The notes beneath the pieces were generated by a model. It was not told where the DNA came from, did not search any database, and was given only the letters and a program-made list of their open reading frames with translations. Both the position numbers and the translations under genes were made by a program. This document shows positions 57,202 through 64,000 of a stretch of DNA of 64,000 nt, one piece after another. Source of the DNA: Rhodoferax potami. Its GTDB lineage: Bacteria > Pseudomonadota > Gammaproteobacteria > Burkholderiales > Burkholderiaceae_C. The stretch is from contig NZ_JAVBIK010000001.1 of assembly GCF_032193805.1 (NCBI RefSeq), positions 2,005,001 to 2,069,000 on the forward strand, written 5' to 3'. Every line of letters begins with the position of its first letter. Position 1 is the first letter of the stretch.

Positions 57202-57581
57202 CGGAATGGAATTTTCCGGTCTCCCCAGTAATCTGCAGTGTCACGGAAGATGTCGAGCAATTGCTCGCGAGCTTCCTTGTCGAATTTCACGTTGGCCGGA
57301 ATGTGCTCCAGCACAGCCACAAAACCGGGCTGTGGGCCTGATTTGTGGACGGGATCCGTCAGGTTGTCGTACAGCGCATCAAAGTTCTTGCTGACAGTCG
57401 TAGGCAACATGAATTGCTGTCCGATCATGTCCAAAACATCTTGTTTGGTTTGCGCGTCCGCCAAATTGGCGTACAAAAAGTGGTGGCCCAGACCCTGAGC
57501 GGCTTCTTGTAAGTCCGACACGCGAAAAGCGCGAATCGACTGAACGATATTCGTTCTAACAGTTCGAAGTGGCATATCCAT
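57180..57581 (-). CDS. Barstar-family RNase inhibitor
   Basis: A 133-residue protein with the barstar pattern (VSDLQEAAQGLGHHFLYANLADAQTKQDVLDMIGQQFMLP, FDALYDNLTD). It would bind and block the RNase encoded just upstream. It lacks a signal peptide, as an intracellular inhibitor should. ATG 57581 or 57575. Confidence 0.88.
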   Translation of the reverse strand: MDMPLRTVRTNIVQSIRAFRVSDLQEAAQGLGHHFLYANLADAQTKQDVLDMIGQQFMLPTTVSKNFDALYDNLTDPVHKSGPQPGFVAVLEHIPANVKFDKEAREQLLDIFRDTADYWGDRKIPFRCFYSFL

Positions 57582-57615
57582 CCCCGATTCTCTTTCTCAA
57601 AGTACAAAATTCGAT

Positions 57616-58008
57616 TCAGGGCACGATCTTGCGAAAGCTCGCATAGTGATCGGCCGTGTAGTAACAAGCTTGTGGCGCTGTGATCTGGCGCCCACCACAC
57701 ACAATTCTTCGAGCACCACGGTTGGAGGCGCCAGGGGTTTTGACGGTGTATTCACGGTAGAAGCCGCGTGTTTGCAGGGGGAGTAATCGCTCCCGGTTAC
57801 CGAAAACACTGCCGTCTTTGTCGTAGGGAAATGGGCCCCCTTGCAGTACCAGTTGGTAGGTCGTGCGCGCTTGGGGCGGCAGGCTGTTGAGTGAGACGAC
57901 GCTGTCTGTTGCGAAGCCCGGTGTCTCTTTGGCAATTACATGCCCAGAGGTCAGCGCTACCGATAAAAACAAGCCAGTGAGTACTAACTTGATGACTCCC
58001 TTGTGCAC
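57616..58008 (-). CDS. Secreted guanyl-specific RNase, RNase Sa/barnase-like
   Basis: A 130-residue enzyme with a signal peptide (about 1-27). The mature part is close to RNase Sa: GPFPYDKDGSVFGNRERLLP, FYREYTV (Glu base), ARRIVCGG (Arg), TADHYASF (His acid). It should cleave RNA after G. The barstar gene follows after 34 bases. Confidence 0.9.
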   Translation of the reverse strand: MHKGVIKLVLTGLFLSVALTSGHVIAKETPGFATDSVVSLNSLPPQARTTYQLVLQGGPFPYDKDGSVFGNRERLLPLQTRGFYREYTVKTPGASNRGARRIVCGGRQITAPQACYYTADHYASFRKIVP

Positions 58009-58084
58009 CCAGAATCCTTTGCGACTACTGCGGGTTAACCCGAAAAACTAAGCCACTAGTGTCGCGGAAACAGCACAAAAAAGC

Positions 58085-58115
58085 AAGGGCTTGCTCAATA
58101 AATAAGCAAGCCCTT
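58085..58115 (-). terminator. Terminator after maeB
   Basis: AAGGGCTTGCT / AGCAAGCCCTT, 9-base loop, followed on the minus strand by a T-rich tract. It lies 43 bases past the maeB stop. Confidence 0.9.
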
Positions 58116-58157
58116 ACACAAGATTTACAGATTTTGAGGGGTTAGCCCCCTCCGTTT

Positions 58158-60518
58158 TCAGCGCGTTGCGTTGGCGTCAGCCACTGTCAACGCTGTCATA
58201 TTCACAATGCGCCGGACCGTGGTGCTGGCAGTCAACACGTGCACCGGTTTGGCAGCGCCTAACAACACTGGCCCGATAGCAATGTTGCCGCCCGCCGCTG
58301 TTTTGAGCAGGTTGTAGGCAATATTGGCAGCATCGATGTTGGGCAGAACTAAGAGGTTTGCATCGCCATGCAAGGTGCTGTTGGGCATCAGGGCTTTGCG
58401 GGCAGCGCTGTCCAGCGCGACATCGCCGTGCATTTCCCCGTCGACTTCCAGCCACGGCGCTTGTTCACGCAATAACTCCAAGGCGCGACGCATCTTGATA
58501 GCGCTGGGTTCGTTGCTGCTGCCGAAGTTGGAGTGGCTCAGCAACGCTGCCTTTGGCTTGAAGCCGAAACGCATCATTTCTTCCGCAGCCATGACCGTGA
58601 TTTCGCAAAGCTCTTCTGCGCTTGGGTCGTAATTCACATGCGTGTCGACCAAAAACACTTGGCGGTTAGGCAGCATCAGGCCGTTCATGCACGCATAAAT
58701 CTGGACATCTTGGGGGGTGCTGGGGCTGCCGCCCTGGCGTTTACCGATCACCTGGTCGATGTACTGCAAGTGGGTTGCGGTGGTGCCCCAGGTACCGCAG
58801 ATCAAGCCATCGACATCACCCTTGTGGAGCAACATCGAGCCGATCAGGGTCAAGCGGCGGCGCATTTCGATCTTGGCCATCTGCACCGTCACGCCCTTGC
58901 GTTCGGTCATCTGGTGGTAGGTCTGCCAGAAGTCCCGGTAGCGGTGGTCCTGCTCGACGTTGACTACGTTGTAATCCACGTTCTCTTTCAAGCGGAGCCC
59001 GAATTTTTCAATCCGCTCAGCAATCACTGCAGGGCGACCAATCAGGGTCGGGAGCGCCAAACGCTCGTCCACCACAATTTGCGCAGCGCGCAGCACACGC
59101 TCGTCTTCGCCTTCCGCGTAGGCCACGCGCTTCTTCAGTGCCTTTTTGGCGGCATTGAATATCGGCTTCATCGTGGTGCCGGATGCGTAGACAAAGCTTT
59201 GCAGCTTGTCGCGGTAGGCATCCATGTCTTGGATTGGGCGCAAAGCTACGCCGCTGTCTGCCGCAGCTTGGGCAACTGCGGGAGCAATCTTCATCATCAA
59301 TCGCGGGTCAAACGGCTTGGGAATCAGATACTCAGGTCCGAACGCCAGTTGCTCGCCCACATAGGCGGCAGCCACCACTTCGCTTTGCTCCGCTTGGGCA
59401 AGCTCTGCAATGGCGTGTACCGCAGCGATTTCCATTTCCAGGGTGATAGTGGAAGCACCTGCATCCAGCGCTCCTCGGAAGATGTAGGGGAAACACAGGA
59501 CGTTGTTGACCTGGTTGGGGTAGTCGGTACGTCCGGTGGCCATGATGGCGTCGTCACGTACCGCTTTGACTTCTTCAGGCAGGATTTCCGGGGTGGGGTT
59601 GGCCAGAGCGAAAATCAAAGGGCGCGCCGCCATCAATTTCACCATGTCCGCCTTTAGCACGCCGCCCGCGGACAAGCCTAAGAAAATATCGGCACCGGCA
59701 ATGACTTCACGCAAAGTGCGTGCGTCGGTTTTTTGGGCGAACTGGATCTTGTCTTCGTCCATCAGTTCGGTGCGACCTTCATAGACCACGCCTGCCAGGT
59801 CAGTCACGAAAATGTTTTCGCGTGGAATGCCCAGCTTCACCAACAAGCCCAAGCAGGCCAATGCAGCGGCACCCGCGCCGGACGTCACCAGTTTGACCGA
59901 TTTGGGGTCTTTACCTGCAACTTTCAGGCCGTTCAAAATGGCGGCGCCCACGCAAATGGCCGTGCCATGCTGGTCATCGTGGAACACCGGGATCTTCATC
60001 CGCTCGCGCAGCTTGCGCTCCACGTAGAAGCAGTCAGGCGCCTTGATGTCTTCAAGGTTGATGCCACCAAAGGTGGGCTCCAGCGAGGCGATGATGTCAA
60101 CCAGCTTGTCGAGGTCGTTCTTTTCATCGATTTCGATGTCGAACACATCGATGCCGGCGAACTTCTTGAACAAGACGCCTTTGCCTTCCATGACCGGCTT
60201 GGAGGCCAAGGGGCCGATGTCACCCAGGCCCAGCACTGCGGTTCCGTTGGTGATCACTGCAACCAGGTTACCCCGGCTGGTGTATTTGAAAGCGTTGTTG
60301 GGGTCTTTAACGATTTCTTCGCAGGGAGCCGCCACGCCTGGCGAATACGCCAGCGCCAGATCGTGTTGGTTGATCAGCTGTTTGGTCGGCGCAATTGCCA
60401 CTTTGCCCGGGGTCGGGAACTCGTGGTACTCCAGCGCTGCTTGACGCAACTGGGCTTTTTTCTCAGCGGAATTTGAAACAGGGGGACGTGGCGTAAGCGG
60501 CTGGATCAGATCTGTCAT
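58158..60518 (-). CDS. maeB: NADP-dependent malic enzyme
   Basis: A 786-residue fusion: malic enzyme (about 1-430: [52 protein letters not shown]) and a C-terminal phosphotransacetylase-like domain (about 440-780) that acts as a regulatory site. It makes pyruvate and NADPH from malate. Length is normal for MaeB. Confidence 0.96.
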   Translation of the reverse strand: MTDLIQPLTPRPPVSNSAEKKAQLRQAALEYHEFPTPGKVAIAPTKQLINQHDLALAYSPGVAAPCEEIVKDPNNAFKYTSRGNLVAVITNGTAVLGLGDIGPLASKPVMEGKGVLFKKFAGIDVFDIEIDEKNDLDKLVDIIASLEPTFGGINLEDIKAPDCFYVERKLRERMKIPVFHDDQHGTAICVGAAILNGLKVAGKDPKSVKLVTSGAGAAALACLGLLVKLGIPRENIFVTDLAGVVYEGRTELMDEDKIQFAQKTDARTLREVIAGADIFLGLSAGGVLKADMVKLMAARPLIFALANPTPEILPEEVKAVRDDAIMATGRTDYPNQVNNVLCFPYIFRGALDAGASTITLEMEIAAVHAIAELAQAEQSEVVAAAYVGEQLAFGPEYLIPKPFDPRLMMKIAPAVAQAAADSGVALRPIQDMDAYRDKLQSFVYASGTTMKPIFNAAKKALKKRVAYAEGEDERVLRAAQIVVDERLALPTLIGRPAVIAERIEKFGLRLKENVDYNVVNVEQDHRYRDFWQTYHQMTERKGVTVQMAKIEMRRRLTLIGSMLLHKGDVDGLICGTWGTTATHLQYIDQVIGKRQGGSPSTPQDVQIYACMNGLMLPNRQVFLVDTHVNYDPSAEELCEITVMAAEEMMRFGFKPKAALLSHSNFGSSNEPSAIKMRRALELLREQAPWLEVDGEMHGDVALDSAARKALMPNSTLHGDANLLVLPNIDAANIAYNLLKTAAGGNIAIGPVLLGAAKPVHVLTASTTVRRIVNMTALTVADANATR

Positions 60519-60661
60519 TCGGCTTCCTCTGCGGCTGGGGCTCTAGCAAAGGCGCGTGACCCGCAGCACGTTAATGGGCTTTGCATTGTAGACCTCGCTT
60601 ACTAAAGGCTTACCTGTAAGGAGGTCAACTTTATGCGAATGGGGTATGGGTTTATGTCCAA

Positions 60662-61849
60662 TTACTGCGTGGTGAGTTTGGACATTTCCATGCGGCGCGC
60701 GGTGCTCTTTCCGGCAAGCACAAAGCCGCGTTGTACGCCTGCTTTGTCTACAAAGCGCCAAGCACCCTCTCCACCTTCGGCCTCCCATTCACCCGCTACT
60801 GCTGGGTGGGCGGCGGCAACCACCAAGGGTAAAGCGGGTGTTTTGACACTGACAGGCATCAGCGGAAATACCACCTCAGTGGGTGTACCCGCCAGCGTAG
60901 CCGCCAAGGCGCGCGCGGCTGTCATCACCGGCATCACATAGGGCAGGGTGCGCTGTCCTGCGCTCTCGTACTGCACACAATCCCCCAAGGCATATACGCC
61001 CGGTGCCGAAGTCTCCAGCAGCGCGTTGACCACAACACCCCGTTCACACACCAAGCCCGCGGACCGGGCAATCTCGGTGTCGGCCCGGAGCCCGATGGCG
61101 CTGAGCACGCTATCGGCCACGAGGCTGCGACCGTCTGACAAAGTGACAGACAAGCGCTTGTCTTCCCCATGCTCTACCTTGGCCACAGAGGTGCCAAAGT
61201 GCCACTCTATGCCCAGGCCTGCAAGAGCGCTTTCCAACTGCTGGCTGGCGGCATCGGGCAGCAAGGCCGCCAAAGGGCGTGGTGCCAGATCGCTCACATG
61301 GACGTGCACACCCGCTTGGGCCAGGTCGTTGGCAAATTCGCATCCGATTAAGCCGGCGCCCATGACCACCACGGTCTTGCTCTTGCCACTGTCCGGAAGG
61401 CTCGCGTCCACCCCCAGCGCGTGATGAAAAGCGGCAAAGTCGTCCAAGGTGTTGATGGATTGCACCGCGTCAGCCGCATCGCCAGCCAAAGGCACGCGAA
61501 TCGGGTGAGCACCGGTGGCCAGAACCAGTTGACTGAAGGCCAAGGTTTGGACACCTGCTGAACTTTGCAGAGTGACCGTGCGGGCCGCTGTGTCAAAGCT
61601 GAGCACCTGCGTGTGGGCCATCAATGTGATGGCGAGTGTCTCGACCATTTTTGCGGCTGGCGTGGTGACCAACTGGGCTGGCGTACGCTTCTGTGCATAG
61701 GCGTTGGAAAGCGTCGGCTTGGCATAGAAGTCGCCGCTGTCGGTCGTGATCATCACGACAGGGGTGGCGGTATCCAGCTTGCGGAACTCGCGCACCGTGG
61801 ACCAACCGGCTACGCCAGCACCGACAACGATAAGGGGTGCTTGGCTCAT
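60662..61849 (-). CDS. FAD-dependent NAD(P)H oxidoreductase, rubredoxin reductase-like
   Basis: A 395-residue flavoprotein: FAD motif VVGAGVAGWS, NAD motif VVMGAGLIGCEFANDL, and the FAD-contacting ALGDCVQY. It resembles rubredoxin-NAD reductases. The start overlaps the DUF2061 stop. The 143 bases between it and maeB carry no gene. Confidence 0.9.
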   Translation of the reverse strand: MSQAPLIVVGAGVAGWSTVREFRKLDTATPVVMITTDSGDFYAKPTLSNAYAQKRTPAQLVTTPAAKMVETLAITLMAHTQVLSFDTAARTVTLQSSAGVQTLAFSQLVLATGAHPIRVPLAGDAADAVQSINTLDDFAAFHHALGVDASLPDSGKSKTVVVMGAGLIGCEFANDLAQAGVHVHVSDLAPRPLAALLPDAASQQLESALAGLGIEWHFGTSVAKVEHGEDKRLSVTLSDGRSLVADSVLSAIGLRADTEIARSAGLVCERGVVVNALLETSAPGVYALGDCVQYESAGQRTLPYVMPVMTAARALAATLAGTPTEVVFPLMPVSVKTPALPLVVAAAHPAVAGEWEAEGGEGAWRFVDKAGVQRGFVLAGKSTARRMEMSKLTTQ

Positions 61850-62085
61850 GCGGGTGCTCCTTCTGCAGCGCGCAATGCCCTGCGCTGGTTGATGCGCTCC
61901 CAGCCTTTTTCATGAAAAAAGAAGGCAACGGCTTGCACGGTTGGCTCCAGCAAGCTGAGCGTCAAAGACATCAGCACGTCTCCAGTGACTGCGTAGGCGA
62001 CCATGGCGGCTACGCTGATGTGCACCACGTAATAACTGGCGGTCTTTTTCAGCGTGGATAAGTTTTGTCGGACAAAGCGGGTCAT
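61846..62085 (-). CDS. DUF2061 membrane protein
   Basis: A 79-residue protein with two hydrophobic segments (YYVVHISVAAMVAYAVTG, LMSLTLSLLEPTVQAVAFFFHEKGWERI), the DUF2061 pattern. ATG at 62085 has an AAGGAA site; longer frames to 62184 lack one. It overlaps the oxidoreductase gene by ATGA. Confidence 0.8.
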   Translation of the reverse strand: MTRFVRQNLSTLKKTASYYVVHISVAAMVAYAVTGDVLMSLTLSLLEPTVQAVAFFFHEKGWERINQRRALRAAEGAPA

Positions 62086-62269
62086 GCGAGTGGTTCCTTG
62101 AAAAGCTTCACCGGGAGGGCTGTGGTTGATGGTGTCCATGCTCCGGAGACTGGAGTGAATGGTATCGGAAGCGGATTCCTGCATCCAATCGATATTTACT
62201 AACTAATTCATAAAAACTATGATGGGGTCGACACCTCTGTCATTGCGACGATGCGCCGGGAACGCAGTA
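62086..62269 (-). promoter_or_regulatory. Control region before DUF2061/oxidoreductase pair
   Basis: No gene. An AT-rich core at 62188-62220 reads, on the minus strand, TTAGTTAGTAAATAT near TTTTTATGAA, suitable for a promoter or a LysR-type site. No specific match can be claimed. Confidence 0.3.
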
Positions 62270-63622
62270 TCAGCGGGGAACCGTGATGCTGCTCAGCGCT
62301 TCGCGCAGGGTGTCCAGTTGAACCGGTTTACTCAAGAAGAAATCCATGCCCGCCGCACTGCAAGCGGCCCGGTCTTCTGCGTAGGCATTGGCAGTCATCG
62401 CAATCACAAAAGGTTGAATGTCCAGCGGCATGGTGCGCAACGCCCTGGTCGCGCTCAAGCCATCCAGCTCGGGCATTTGCATGTCCATCAACACCACATC
62501 GAAGGGCTGCTCGCTCAACTTCTGCAAAGCGACCAATCCGTTTTCTGCTTCCCCTACGGGTGGACAGCCGAGTTGCCGCAATTGGCTGCGCGCGAGAAGC
62601 CGGTTGATCGGTTGATCGTCTACCAACAAAATACGCAGGCCACTCAAGTCTGTAGTGGGCGCCTCAGGGATTGATGCGGGCAGCGCGGGCGGCGTGATCC
62701 AAGTGTCGGAGGCTTCCAGTCCCAACGAAGCTGCCGACAAAGTAAAGCTGAACTCCGAACCTTCGTCAGGACGGCTCTCTACCTTCAGATCGGCGCCCAT
62801 CTGCGTGATGATGGCTTTGCAAATCACCAAGCCCAGGCCGGTTCCGCCGAATTTTCGGGCAATCGAACTGTCTCCTTGTTTAAAGGGGGAGAACAGCTGT
62901 TGCATGACCTCTTCGGTCATGCCGATGCCCGTGTCTTTGACGGAGCAGTGCAGCCCTTCCGGCGTGCACCGCAGGCTGATGGTGATGCTCCCCTGGTGGG
63001 TGAACTTGAGTGCGTTGCCCACCAGATTCATCCACACCTGGCGCAAGCGGCTGGGGTCTCCCGTGGCGGCGTAGGGCACATGGCTATCGATCTCAAGTGA
63101 CAGTGCCACTTGCTTGGCGTTGGCTTGCGGGCGGAACATGTCCAAGGTCTCGGTGACCAAACTCCGGGGATTGAACCCGATGCGCTCCAGCTCCATCTGG
63201 TTGGCCTCAATCTTGGAAAAGTCCAAGATGTCGTTGATCAGGTTCAGCAGCGCATTGCCTGCCAGCAAGATGTTGTCCACAAAATGCGATTGCTCCGCGC
63301 TCAGTGGTGTGCTCTTGAGCAACTCCGTGAGCCCCAGCGCCCCATTCAGCGGCGTGCGAATCTCGTGACTCATCATGGCCAGAAAGCGGCTCTTGGCAAC
63401 ATTGGCCGCTTCTGCTTGCGCCAAGGCGGCTTGTAGGGCCGCCGTCCGTTCGTTTACCCGTTGCTCCAAGGCCTGGTTGACCTCAAACAGCGCCAAGCTT
63501 TTTTCTTCCAGCAGTTGCTCGGCCTGTTTGCGGGCCGATTTCTCGCGCTCCACCCGGTTAAGCAAACGGCGCAGCGTTTCTGCGTGGGCGTCGGAAGCGG
63601 GTGGGTTCACCGGGTCAGACAT
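62270..63622 (-). CDS. Hybrid sensor histidine kinase
   Basis: A 450-residue soluble kinase. Coiled coil (about 12-75), HisKA with His86 ([12 protein letters not shown]), HATPase ([14 protein letters not shown]) and receiver with phospho-acceptor Asp380 ([13 protein letters not shown]). There is no sensor domain of its own; it starts 4 bases after the H-NOX stop, so H-NOX is the probable sensor. ATG at 63622 is chosen from this spacing. Confidence 0.94.
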   Translation of the reverse strand: MSDPVNPPASDAHAETLRRLLNRVEREKSARKQAEQLLEEKSLALFEVNQALEQRVNERTAALQAALAQAEAANVAKSRFLAMMSHEIRTPLNGALGLTELLKSTPLSAEQSHFVDNILLAGNALLNLINDILDFSKIEANQMELERIGFNPRSLVTETLDMFRPQANAKQVALSLEIDSHVPYAATGDPSRLRQVWMNLVGNALKFTHQGSITISLRCTPEGLHCSVKDTGIGMTEEVMQQLFSPFKQGDSSIARKFGGTGLGLVICKAIITQMGADLKVESRPDEGSEFSFTLSAASLGLEASDTWITPPALPASIPEAPTTDLSGLRILLVDDQPINRLLARSQLRQLGCPPVGEAENGLVALQKLSEQPFDVVLMDMQMPELDGLSATRALRTMPLDIQPFVIAMTANAYAEDRAACSAAGMDFFLSKPVQLDTLREALSSITVPR

Positions 63623-63626
63623 GCGC

Positions 63627-64000
63627 TTAAGATTTGTGACGCAATTCAAACCGGATGGAGCCATCCGGCAAGTTCACCCTCGTCAGCCCGAGAGGGTCGC
63701 CGAAATGCGCAATCGCGCCAGTGATAAGGCCCTCCGCCAAATCGCCGAAGTGCCGCGGAGATGCGTACACCATATCAAGCCCGTCGTCCCGGCGCACACA
63801 GTCAAAGCTGGGGAGCTGCGCATCGGGGTAGAGCTTGCGCACTTCGGTGTGGATGACGGATTCGATGCCAAACAAAAAATCCACGGCCGACGGAATGCCA
63901 TCGAAAAAGCGGGGGTACAGCGCATGAAACCGGCCGAACAGGTGGGTACCGAACCCATGGATCAGCGCTGGCACCGGCAAGCCCGAGCGGGCGGACAAAG
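63627..64000 (-). CDS. H-NOX heme sensor, C-terminal part, cut by window end
   Basis: The 3' portion of an H-NOX (HNOB) gene; the start lies outside the window. It carries the proximal heme His region ([18 protein letters not shown]) and the YxSxR motif (YASPR), which holds the heme propionates. H-NOX binds NO and controls partner kinases. It stops 4 bases before the hybrid kinase. Confidence 0.9.
   Translation of the reverse strand, partial: LSARSGLPVPALIHGFGTHLFGRFHALYPRFFDGIPSAVDFLFGIESVIHTEVRKLYPDAQLPSFDCVRRDDGLDMVYASPRHFGDLAEGLITGAIAHFGDPLGLTRVNLPDGSIRFELRHKS

Noticed and set aside
60633..60941. Plus-strand frame with a very good ribosome site (AAGGAGGT) at 60618
   Set aside because: It runs antisense through the oxidoreductase gene and its product matches nothing; the site is probably chance. 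Worth a look only if a transcript is found.

Overview
The window looks like chromosomal DNA of a betaproteobacterium of the family Comamonadaceae (Rhodoferax/Albidiferax/Polaromonas-like). The evidence is the gene order around dnaA-dnaN-gyrB and rpmH-rnpA-yidD-yidC-mnmE, the metXW pair, the DUF3348/DUF802/OmpA/DUF2894 cluster, and a dispersed short repeat that I associate with this family. No rRNA or tRNA gene was recognised. The assignment is by inspection; no database search was possible.

Layout. (1) 1-4927 is accessory: the 3' part of a type I methylase gene (hsdM), its hsdS, an unknown XRE-like protein, an XRE-ImmA metallopeptidase and a PIN-domain protein. (2) 4954-14402 is the replication region. 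On the minus strand lie dnaA, dnaN and gyrB, followed without a gap by four coupled genes (DUF3348, a MotA/TolQ-like DUF802 protein, a MotB/OmpA-like protein, DUF2894) that together resemble an envelope-spanning, Zorya-like motor. The dnaA-rpmH gap carries DnaA boxes and is the candidate origin. (3) 14403-25300 is housekeeping: rpmH, rnpA, yidD, yidC, mnmE, apt, a Kef-type antiporter, kdsD-kdsC-lptC, a short-chain dehydrogenase and a glycine-rich RNA-binding protein. (4) 25486-28992 is an ECF sigma/anti-sigma pair divergent from a bufferin-type (DUF2282-MNIO-DUF2063-DoxX) metal-stress operon. (5) 29001-32478 holds an EAL phosphodiesterase with a degenerate GGDEF domain, and amtB.

(6) 32613-42242 is a type I restriction-modification locus (hsdM-hsdS-hsdR) whose hsdS-hsdR gap of about 3 kb holds a HigB-HigA-SecB-like toxin-antitoxin-chaperone module, a decayed copy of the hsdS tail, an orphan BrnA/CopG-like antitoxin and a RelB-YafQ pair preceded by seven exact 8-bp repeats. 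(7) 42264-44115 is an extended -10 promoter, a SAM-II riboswitch, an intrinsic terminator and metXW. (8) 44203-56892 holds a peptidase, a hydrolase, a second GGDEF-EAL protein, a chalcone isomerase-like protein, an MFS transporter, rsmE, an AmgK-like kinase and lptD-surA-rsmA. (9) 56986-64000 holds an RNase Sa-like toxin with barstar, maeB, an FAD oxidoreductase with a DUF2061 protein, and a hybrid histidine kinase behind an H-NOX gene cut by the window end.

The most interesting material is the gyrB-linked motor-like operon, the nested toxin-antitoxin cargo inside the restriction locus with its hsdS relic and octamer repeat, and the dispersed repeat that acts as a terminator in some places and is translated in frame in others.
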